A stretch of 64,000 nt of DNA from Chryseobacterium sp. GVT01B (GTDB lineage Bacteria > Bacteroidota > Bacteroidia > Flavobacteriales > Weeksellaceae): contig NZ_JAHXYI010000001.1 in NCBI RefSeq assembly GCF_019970045.1, positions 620,001-684,000 of the forward strand, in the 5' to 3' direction. Shown here in pieces: positions 16,592-23,923 of the stretch; within the stretch, counting starts at the first letter, position 1, and the number at the start of each line of letters is the position of its first letter. A program made the translations under genes and the position numbers. Below the pieces are notes generated by a model, which saw nothing but the letters and a program-made list of their open reading frames with translations, was not told the origin of the DNA and did no database searches.

Positions 16592-18763
16592 ATGAATAAA
16601 GTAGTATCCTTTTCTCTGCTGTTGTTAGGTGGGGTTTTTGTAAATGCACAGAAAGTTAATGATTCTATTAAAAAGTCGAAAGAAATTGACGAAGTAGAAT
16701 TATTCGGTGAAAGAAAAAAACAACCACAAGGTTTGGAAGCAATCACAAGATTGCCTTTGAAAACCAGAGATCAGATTCAGAGTATTTCAGTAATCTCCCA
16801 TAAAGTAATTGAGGATCTAGGAGGGTTAACAGTTACAGATGTAGCAAAGAATGTTCCCGGAGTAACTCAATTCGGTAGTTATGGAGGAACCAGAGAAAGC
16901 ATGTCTATCAGAGGATATAGAGGGGTTCCGGTTTTAAAGAACGGGGTTCAGATGGATTCTGATTTCCGTACCGCAGGAATGCTTACTGATATGCAGGGAA
17001 TAGAAAGTATTCAGATAATTAAAGGATCTGCTGCTGTTACACAGGGAATAGGTGACGGTTTAGGTTCTGCAGGTGGAGTGATTAATGTGGTCACTAAAGT
17101 TCCTAAATTTATCAATCAGACTAATGTTGGTTTCAGATACGGAAGCTGGGATTTCTATAGACCAACAGTTGACTTCCAGAGAGTATTGGATTCTCAGGGG
17201 AAAGTTGCTGTCAGACTAAATGCAGCTTACCAAAATAATAATAGCTTCAGAAGATTTATTAATACAGAACGTATTTACGTAAATCCATCCATTGCCATCC
17301 GTCCGGACGATAAAACTGAGATTGTTGTGGAAATGGATTATATGCATAACAATACTACACCAGACAGAGGTACTGTAAATCTTGCTAAAGGAGATACCGA
17401 GGCAATATACAGAATGCCGGGAAGAAAATTCCTTGGATTTTCTACAGATAAGGCAAAGACTGAAACATTCAACTTCTCGACAACTGTGACACGAAAGCTG
17501 ACTGAGAAATTGAAATTAAGAGCTGCTTATATGAGCTCATCTTATCAGACTGAAATTGTAGGTGCGGCTCTGGCTCCTTTAAAGAGAGATAATCCGACAG
17601 AGTTCCGTAACAGAACATTGACGAGATCTGAAAGAGAGGATTTAAATAAAGTATTTCAATTCGATTTTATCGGAGCTGATGTAATGACAGGATTCATGAA
17701 ACACACTTTTCAGGTAGGTTTTGACTGGAAAGAATCTGATGTTACAACTACTTCCTATAAGGCTAAAGACGTTGATCAGATTAATGTTCTGAATGAAATA
17801 AATAATATACTTCCTGTCGGAGTTAACATAGATTTATCAACGGCTAGTTCTATTAACACGGTAGCACCTACAATGGGTCTAATGGCACAGGATGTCATTA
17901 CTTTTAATAAGTATATTAAAGCTCATTTGGGAGTTCGTTACAGTAGATTAATTGGTTCAGATAAAGAAAAAGACTACGCTTGGAACCCTTCATTGGGAAT
18001 TATGATCTCACCGATTGAAAATATGAACATATTTGGTTCCTATACAAGTACTACAGCGCTTAGAAGTTCAAATAATGTATTATTCAGCGGAGGAACTGTA
18101 GGAGCATCTACTACAAAACAATGGGAGGCTGGAATTAAATCAGACTGGCTGAATGAAAGATTAAGATTTAATGTAACCCTCTTTGATATCAAGACAGATA
18201 ATTTATCATATGAACTTCTTGATGGTGGAAATCCTACGGGAAAATACGCATTTGCGGGTAACTTAAAAAGACAAGGTGTTGAAGTTGAATTGATAGGTAA
18301 AATTCTTCCAAACCTGCAAGTGATGACAGGATGGGCCTATGTGGATGCACAGTATCAGGATAGTCCTTCATTTGTAAATGGTTCAGCGCCTATTAATACA
18401 CCTAAGCATTCTGCCAATGCATGGCTGAATTATAAATTCGACACAGGGATGTTGACAGGTCTTGACATAGGAGCCGGAATCTATTTTGTTGGAGAAAGAC
18501 CAGTGGATGACTATAAACAAATATATACCAATACAGAAAACGGTCATGTGAATGGAACTCAACCAGGTGAAAAGCCTTTCTTTATGCCACAATATACAAC
18601 GGTAGATGCCCAGATAGGATATTCCTTCAAAAATGGACTGGGATTAAGGGGGTTCTTCAACAACATCTTTGATTCAGTAGGTTATAATTCTTATTTCAGG
18701 GGAGGATATATCGATCAGATACAGCCTAGAAACTTTGCTGTACAGGTAAACTATAAATTCTAA
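16592..18763 (+). CDS. TonB-dependent siderophore receptor
   Basis: Outer-membrane active transporter for ferric siderophores, powered by TonB-ExbBD. A signal peptide (MNKVVSFSLLLLGGVFVNAQ) is followed by a TonB-box-like region (EIDEVELFGE). The plug domain spans about residues 40-160 and includes VAKNVPGVTQFG, SMSIRGYRG and GSAGGVINVVTK. The rest is a 22-strand barrel ending in an aromatic residue (VQVNYKF). The start at 16592 is chosen because the upstream open extension has no signal peptide and covers the palindrome and -7 box. At 723 aa it is typical of siderophore receptors. It is followed after 18 bp by a lipoprotein gene, and a PepSY protein is next, supporting iron uptake. Substrate unknown. 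Confidence 0.92.
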   Translation: MNKVVSFSLLLLGGVFVNAQKVNDSIKKSKEIDEVELFGERKKQPQGLEAITRLPLKTRDQIQSISVISHKVIEDLGGLTVTDVAKNVPGVTQFGSYGGTRESMSIRGYRGVPVLKNGVQMDSDFRTAGMLTDMQGIESIQIIKGSAAVTQGIGDGLGSAGGVINVVTKVPKFINQTNVGFRYGSWDFYRPTVDFQRVLDSQGKVAVRLNAAYQNNNSFRRFINTERIYVNPSIAIRPDDKTEIVVEMDYMHNNTTPDRGTVNLAKGDTEAIYRMPGRKFLGFSTDKAKTETFNFSTTVTRKLTEKLKLRAAYMSSSYQTEIVGAALAPLKRDNPTEFRNRTLTRSEREDLNKVFQFDFIGADVMTGFMKHTFQVGFDWKESDVTTTSYKAKDVDQINVLNEINNILPVGVNIDLSTASSINTVAPTMGLMAQDVITFNKYIKAHLGVRYSRLIGSDKEKDYAWNPSLGIMISPIENMNIFGSYTSTTALRSSNNVLFSGGTVGASTTKQWEAGIKSDWLNERLRFNVTLFDIKTDNLSYELLDGGNPTGKYAFAGNLKRQGVEVELIGKILPNLQVMTGWAYVDAQYQDSPSFVNGSAPINTPKHSANAWLNYKFDTGMLTGLDIGAGIYFVGERPVDDYKQIYTNTENGHVNGTQPGEKPFFMPQYTTVDAQIGYSFKNGLGLRGFFNNIFDSVGYNSYFRGGYIDQIQPRNFAVQVNYKF

Positions 18764-18781
18764 TCAACAAAACCATTCATT

Positions 18782-19399
18782 ATGAAAAGTATTAAAACAA
18801 TATTCTTCGCATTGGCACTTGGTGCAGCGGCTGTCTCGTGCTCCGGAGACAAAAAGAAAGGAATAGATTACAACCAGTTTAAAACAGAAGTGAAACTTAC
18901 TGCTGAACAGGAGAAAAACTTTAATGAAATTACTGCAAAATATCAGCAGCTTCAGGAACAGAACTTCCAGGCAGCAAAAGCTCAGGGTGGTAATATGGAC
19001 CGCGTAGCTTTAGGAATTAAAAATGAAGAACTGAGAGCACAGCAGTCTATCGAAATGGCTACAGTTTTAGACGGTCCACAGATGGAGAAGTTCAATAAGT
19101 TTGTAGACGAAAATTCCAGAAAAAGACCAAGATATGACAATGCATTACTAGAAAGAATCAAGACAGAAGCACAGCTTTCCGAGGATGAGTTCAAAGTAGT
19201 AAATGCAGCTAATGATGCCTTTGAAAAAGCATTCAATGATGCACACGATGTATATCACGGAAACAACGATCTGGCCAAAGAATACTGGGAGAAATTTGAT
19301 ACCCAGAGAAAAGCTGCTATTCAGAAAGCACTAAGTCCTGAACACTATACGAAATTTGAAGTAATCGTAAAAGATGTTCAGTTTAAAGGAAGAAAATAA
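18782..19399 (+). CDS. Lipoprotein with LTxxQ-like helical repeats, iron cluster
   Basis: A 205-aa lipoprotein (lipobox AVSC, Cys at about residue 20). The mature part is almost entirely charged helix, with two similar halves beginning LTAEQEKNFNEI and LSEDEFKVVNAA. These recall LTxxQ (Spy/CpxP-like) periplasmic proteins, but the similarity is weak. It sits 18 bp after the siderophore receptor and is probably cotranscribed. A role as a periplasmic iron or siderophore partner or chaperone is inference only. Confidence 0.7.
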   Translation: MKSIKTIFFALALGAAAVSCSGDKKKGIDYNQFKTEVKLTAEQEKNFNEITAKYQQLQEQNFQAAKAQGGNMDRVALGIKNEELRAQQSIEMATVLDGPQMEKFNKFVDENSRKRPRYDNALLERIKTEAQLSEDEFKVVNAANDAFEKAFNDAHDVYHGNNDLAKEYWEKFDTQRKAAIQKALSPEHYTKFEVIVKDVQFKGRK

Positions 19400-19423
19400 A
19401 CGACATTGATACCAGTAAGGGCT

Positions 19424-19569
19424 GGAAGCAGGAAGCGGGAGAAGGATATGATATTGGGCTAAAAGTTCTTACTACTTTTAAGTAAACATATTCAATTTGG
19501 TGAATGTAGATTAAAGTTCAGTGGTAATCTTTTAGACTAAGATAATTCCATTAAAAGCTTCATGCTTCC
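19424..19569. repeat. Imperfect inverted repeat element in intergenic region
   Basis: The arms GGAAGCAGGAAGC (19424-19436) and GCTTCATGCTTCC (19557-19569) are reverse complements at 12 of 13 positions and enclose about 120 bp of non-coding DNA. Purine-rich GGAAGC runs of this kind look like a decayed copy of a dispersed intergenic repeat. A short frame across the left arm ends in GLKVLTTFK and could be a gene remnant, but nothing supports this. Confidence 0.4.
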
Positions 19570-19625
19570 TTACCCGAATTTGTATTAACTTTTTTTAATT
19601 TATTCATATCAATTTTAATTTAAAA

Positions 19626-19652
19626 CATTAAGACAGTACTACTGTCTTAATG
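19626..19652. promoter_or_regulatory. Perfect 13+1+13 palindrome upstream of PepSY gene
   Basis: CATTAAGACAGTA is followed after one base by its exact reverse complement, then by TTTTT. It ends 16 bp before the ATG of the PepSY gene. It can be a terminator for the receptor-lipoprotein transcript or an operator for the PepSY gene. A near -7 box (TGTTTTTG, 19651-19658) overlaps its right edge. Confidence 0.55.
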
Positions 19653-19668
19653 TTTTTGCTGTTAAACA

Positions 19669-20865
19669 ATGAGACTATTATTCAAAAGCCTTTACAGAAA
19701 AAGAAGAAAAAACGAATCGGTTACAAAATACCTGATGTGGATTACTCATCTCTGGTTGGGACTTGTATCAAGTGTCATTGTTTTTATCATGTGTCTTACC
19801 GGTTGTTTGTATGCATTCAAAAATCAGATTATTGATTTCAGCAACAGAGATAAAGTATACATAAGCCCAGGCTCAGTAAAAGCGATAAATCCTGATCTGA
19901 TCCAGGCAGAATTATTAAAGCACAATAAAGAGCTTACCTCTTTGATGATTCCCGATAATAAAGGGAAAAGTTATGTGATTGGTTACCGTGAGAATAATCT
20001 GGATAAAAGTACCTACTATAACCAATATACAGGAGAAATTCTCGGACAGCCGGATGTTGGCTCGGGGAGATTCTTTGAAACTGTTCTGGATCTTCATAGA
20101 AACCTGATGATGGGAAATGCAGGAAGGCAGATTGTTGGAGCTTCAGTTCTTATGTTTTGTATTCTGTTGATTTCTGGATTTATTCTCTGGCTCCCGAAGA
20201 AACTGAAATTTTTGAAACAGGGCCTCACTGTTATGTTCAAAGCAAAATTTCAAAGGGTCAATTATGATCTGCATAATACACTGGGATTTTATACTTTTCT
20301 GATGCTCTTCTTTATTGCCGTTACAGGATTGTATGTGACCTACCCATGGGTGAAGAATGCTCTTATTATAAGTCTGGGAGGATCGTCAATAGATAACATT
20401 TCAAAAGAAAAAGATAATGGAGATGATGCCTTCGTAGGACTTCTGGAAGATATGCTTCAGAAACAGGACGAAAAGAAAAATCTGAAAGATGTTACTTCTG
20501 CTTCAGTGGATCAAATTGTAAAGCTGGCAGATCACCACCTTGCTTACACTGCTGTTACTAGTATAGAACTTCCCAATAAAGAAAATCCGAGGTATGTTGT
20601 TATCAAAACCAACAGGCAAAACTGCCTTGGAATGATGTTCCCGGATGAAGTGACATTTGACAAAACCGGAGTTTTCAAAACAAAAGAACTGTTTTCAGAC
20701 AAACCTTTGAACAAACAGTTTACTGCTTTGGCAAAACCCTTACACACAGGAGAGATCATGGGGCTGCCCAGTATTATTCTCTATTTTGTAGTTTCTCTTA
20801 TCGGCTGTTCATTGCCGGTGACAGGGTTTGTGATCTGGTGGCATAGATTCAGAAAAATGAAATAG
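19669..20865 (+). CDS. PepSY-associated TM protein, putative siderophore-iron reductase
   Basis: A 398-aa inner-membrane protein of the PepSY_TM (PiuB-like) family. TM1 is in the WITHLWLGLVSSVIVFIMCL segment, then a periplasmic PepSY region (about 70-135), two TM helices (about 155-175 and 205-230), a second soluble domain and a final TM (about 370-390). The family pattern of membrane His residues is present (THLWLG, LDLHRNLMMG, DLHNTLGFY, KPLHTGEIMG), and these could bind haem. Such proteins cluster with siderophore receptors and are thought to reduce ferric siderophores in the periplasm. The context here agrees. Its start follows a palindrome closely. Confidence 0.85.
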   Translation: MRLLFKSLYRKRRKNESVTKYLMWITHLWLGLVSSVIVFIMCLTGCLYAFKNQIIDFSNRDKVYISPGSVKAINPDLIQAELLKHNKELTSLMIPDNKGKSYVIGYRENNLDKSTYYNQYTGEILGQPDVGSGRFFETVLDLHRNLMMGNAGRQIVGASVLMFCILLISGFILWLPKKLKFLKQGLTVMFKAKFQRVNYDLHNTLGFYTFLMLFFIAVTGLYVTYPWVKNALIISLGGSSIDNISKEKDNGDDAFVGLLEDMLQKQDEKKNLKDVTSASVDQIVKLADHHLAYTAVTSIELPNKENPRYVVIKTNRQNCLGMMFPDEVTFDKTGVFKTKELFSDKPLNKQFTALAKPLHTGEIMGLPSIILYFVVSLIGCSLPVTGFVIWWHRFRKMK

Positions 20866-20959
20866 AAACAACCCAAAGTATTTAGATACCTCATATTCTA
20901 AACCCTTTCATGATTTCAGATTAATTTTTATACATTTATTATATATAAAAAAAGAAGCT

Positions 20960-21454
20960 ATGAGTCATAAAGGTCATCATATTTTTGAACAATTTTCAAA
21001 TTGGGCTGTGAAGTTTACCGGAAGTCCCATTGCTTTTATCGGAGCTTTCCTGATCGTGGTAATATGGGCAGTTACAGGTCCTTTTTTTGACTATTCAGAA
21101 ACATGGCAGCTTGTTATCAATACCGGAACTACAATTATTACTTTTTTGATGGTATTCCTTATTCAGAAAGCTCAGAATAAAGATTCAAAAGCAATACAGA
21201 TCAAACTGAACGAAATTATTGCCGCCCACGAAAAAGCCAGCAACCGAATTGTAGATATTGAAGATCTTACAGAAGCAGAGCTTGACCAGCTTCATCTTTA
21301 TTACGAAAGACTAGCTCAGCTTGCTAAAAAAGATGCGGATATTCATACTTCCCATTCCATTGACGCCGCACAGAGAAATCAGGATTACAAATACGAATTC
21401 TTCAAAAGAAAACATGAAGAATGGATGCAGAAGAAGGAACAAAAAAATAAATAG
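20960..21454 (+). CDS. Low-affinity iron permease family protein
   Basis: A 164-aa protein with two TM helices (SPIAFIGAFLIVVIWAVTGP and TWQLVINTGTTIITFLMVFL). The charged linker IQKAQNKDSKAIQIKLNE is the signature of the family named after yeast low-affinity iron permease Fet4. A long charged C-terminal helix follows. Bacterial members are short and their transport role is not well proven. The position after receptor, lipoprotein and PepSY protein is consistent with iron handling. It is separated by 94 bp from the PepSY gene and may have its own promoter. Confidence 0.82.
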   Translation: MSHKGHHIFEQFSNWAVKFTGSPIAFIGAFLIVVIWAVTGPFFDYSETWQLVINTGTTIITFLMVFLIQKAQNKDSKAIQIKLNEIIAAHEKASNRIVDIEDLTEAELDQLHLYYERLAQLAKKDADIHTSHSIDAAQRNQDYKYEFFKRKHEEWMQKKEQKNK

Positions 21455-21586
21455 GGTTTTGGTTTAAAAAATTCTTTAAAATTTAATTATTGCAATATTT
21501 TTTTAACATTATATTGTTGTAATTTATGTTTTTGCTGTTGTATTTAATTTTATGTTTGTTTTTTAGTGTTTTTTTTGTCAAATATA

Positions 21587-21594
21587 TAAATTTG
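21587..21594 (+). promoter_or_regulatory. -7 promoter box of the metalloprotease gene
   Basis: TAAATTTG matches TAnnTTTG and lies 14 bp before the ATG at 21609. No -33 TTG is seen at 19 bp. The rest of the 154-bp gap upstream is very T-rich without other clear signals. Confidence 0.5.
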
Positions 21595-21608
21595 TTAAAA
21601 AATATTAA

Positions 21609-23864
21609 ATGAAAACAAAATTATTTTGTTTGCCGGTATTATTTTTAGCAATATCAGCAAATGCACAATGGAGCAGAGGGCTGCCAGAACAAAAAATCAT
21701 TAAGAAAAGTGATCATTCAGTTTATTATAAACTCGATATAGATCAGATAAGAACTCAACTTCTTAGAGCTCCTAAAATAGGTGAGGGTGCTCCCATTACG
21801 ATCAGTATTCCTACTCTTGAAGGAAAAATTGAGAAGTTTACAGTAAACAGTTTTCCGGTGATGGATGAGACTCTGGCTAATAAATATCAGTTAGGGTCGT
21901 ATATAGGAATCGGCACTGATGATCCTTCCAAATATATCAGATTTAGTGTCGCTCCCAATGATTTCCAATCTATGATTATTGGTGCTGATGGTAAATATGA
22001 ATTTATAGAACCGGCAACTGCTGACAAATCTTATTATTCTGTGCACGGAAAAACCAATAAGAGTGGACATGCATTTGTATGTAACACGAAAGAGGATAAA
22101 GAAGCTGTTGCTAGGATACAGAAGCTGATGAATTCCGGAGTTGCAGCAAAATCAGGTAATAAAACTTTTCATACCCTTAGACTGGCAATGTCTGTAACAG
22201 GAGAATACACTACTTTCTTTGGAGGAGTAGCAGGTGCTCTTACACAGATTAATGCAACGCTGTCAAGAGTGAATGGAGTGTTTGAAAAAGAATTCAATGT
22301 ACATGTCAACGCAATCAATGCTCCGGCACTTATATTTTCGGATGCTGCTAATGATCCTTACAGTACTTCCAATCTTATGTGTAAATGGAATAATGAATTG
22401 ATGAATACATTACATGGAGGAGCGTATGGCGTTACAGATGCAGATTTTGATATCGGGCATTTGTTTGGTGCAACAGGCGGTGGTGGGAGTGCCGGCTGTA
22501 TTGGGTGCATAGGAAGTAATGATATATCTACAAGTATAGATCCTAATTGTGCAAATTCACCATCTCCAGATAATTATAAGGGCAGCGGATATACCTCTCC
22601 GGGAATTAATTATTATGTTAGTGGTACATGGGACTCAAACAGTACAGCTCAATTACCACCAAGTGGAGATGCTTTTGATATTGATTTTGTAGCTCACGAG
22701 ATGGGACACCAACTGGGAGATTCCCACACGTACAGTTTCTACGAAGGCTTTTTGAATCAGGAAGTTGAGCCCGGCTCAGGATCTACAATTATGGGGTATG
22801 CGGGAATTACCGGCCCAAATACAGATGTCCAAAAACATTCTGATGTTTATTTCCACAGCGTGAGTATTGATCAGGTGCAGACGAATCTTGTAACAGTAAC
22901 TGCTGATGTAGAAACACCGATTGTTAATAATCCTCCTGTTGTAACAGCGATGAATACAGTATATACTATTCCAAAATCTACTGCGTTTGTATTGACAGCA
23001 TCAGCCACAGATCCGGATGGAGATGCTTTGACGTATTGCTGGGAACAGGTGAATCCAAGTAAATTAGGTAATGGAGTAACCAAAAATAATATCGGAAATA
23101 CAGCCACGGGAGCTAATTTCAGATCATGGGCGCCTACTATCAGCCCTACAAGATACTTCCCTAAACTGGCGACTGTTTTGGGAGGAGCTGTAAAAAATAC
23201 TGCTGAATTTGAAGCAGCGAGTACAGTGGCAAGAACTACAGATTTCAGAGTAACGGTAAGAGATAACAAGCCTGGAGGACAGGCGCAAACTGCTCATGCA
23301 ACACAAACTATTGTGGTAGGATCTGCAGCTGCATTTACTGTCAATACAACATCACTTAACCCTAATGTCAATTCTACGATTGCATGGACAGTTTCCGGAA
23401 CTGCAGTATCTCCATACAATGCAGCCAATGTTAAGATTGATTATACAGAAGATGGTGGATTAACCTGGAATGATCTTGCAGCATCAGTTCCGAATAATGG
23501 CTCGGCCAGTGTCTTCATTCCTGCGTCATTGGCCGGTAAGACGATTCATTTAAGAGTGTCGGCTATTGGAAATGTATTTTATGCAGTGAAACAAGCTGTA
23601 GTATCCGGCACAATGGCTGTCTCTGAAGCAAAAAATGAGATAAAATCAGTTAAGATCTATCCAAATCCTGTAGAAGATGTGTTGAATGTTCTGAATGTTT
23701 CTTCAAATGCATCATATGAAATTTTCAATGCTCCGGGGCAGTTGATTTCAAAAGGAACTATTGGAGATGGTAAAATTAATGTCAGTGCTCTTGTAAAAGG
23801 AATCTACTTTATTACAATTAATAATAAAGACGAAAATAGCAAAACCAAGTTTGTTAAAAAATAG
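21609..23864 (+). CDS. Secreted reprolysin-like zinc metalloprotease, T9SS cargo
   Basis: A 751-aa extracellular protease. A signal peptide (ending SANAQ) and a propeptide-like region to about 180 are followed by a metzincin catalytic domain. The zinc site is HEMGHQLGDSH (His363, Glu364, His367, His373) and the Met-turn is TIMGYAG near 395. A cadherin/PKD-like segment with DPDGDALTYCWEQV follows, then Ig-like strands. The last about 75 residues are a type A sorting domain of the type IX secretion system (KIYPNPVEDVLNV, KGIYFITI, final KFVKK). It is monocistronic with its own promoter and terminator. Confidence 0.93.
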   Translation: MKTKLFCLPVLFLAISANAQWSRGLPEQKIIKKSDHSVYYKLDIDQIRTQLLRAPKIGEGAPITISIPTLEGKIEKFTVNSFPVMDETLANKYQLGSYIGIGTDDPSKYIRFSVAPNDFQSMIIGADGKYEFIEPATADKSYYSVHGKTNKSGHAFVCNTKEDKEAVARIQKLMNSGVAAKSGNKTFHTLRLAMSVTGEYTTFFGGVAGALTQINATLSRVNGVFEKEFNVHVNAINAPALIFSDAANDPYSTSNLMCKWNNELMNTLHGGAYGVTDADFDIGHLFGATGGGGSAGCIGCIGSNDISTSIDPNCANSPSPDNYKGSGYTSPGINYYVSGTWDSNSTAQLPPSGDAFDIDFVAHEMGHQLGDSHTYSFYEGFLNQEVEPGSGSTIMGYAGITGPNTDVQKHSDVYFHSVSIDQVQTNLVTVTADVETPIVNNPPVVTAMNTVYTIPKSTAFVLTASATDPDGDALTYCWEQVNPSKLGNGVTKNNIGNTATGANFRSWAPTISPTRYFPKLATVLGGAVKNTAEFEAASTVARTTDFRVTVRDNKPGGQAQTAHATQTIVVGSAAAFTVNTTSLNPNVNSTIAWTVSGTAVSPYNAANVKIDYTEDGGLTWNDLAASVPNNGSASVFIPASLAGKTIHLRVSAIGNVFYAVKQAVVSGTMAVSEAKNEIKSVKIYPNPVEDVLNVLNVSSNASYEIFNAPGQLISKGTIGDGKINVSALVKGIYFITINNKDENSKTKFVKK

Positions 23865-23884
23865 TTCAATAGAAGATAAAATAA

Positions 23885-23913
23885 AAAACCTCTGAGTCAT
23901 CAGAGGTTTTTTT
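23885..23913. terminator. Bidirectional terminator between convergent genes
   Basis: The stem AACCTCTGA / TCAGAGGTT with loop GTCA is flanked by an A run and a T run, so it works on both strands. It serves the metalloprotease gene and the convergent 907-aa gene. Confidence 0.88.
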
Positions 23914-23923
23914 ATGAATAATA

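Noticed and set aside
19411..19485. Short frame ending GLKVLTTFK that might be the end of a lost outer-membrane gene
   Set aside because: It lies across the purine-rich repeat arm; no upstream homologous sequence remains, so a pseudogene call is unsupported.
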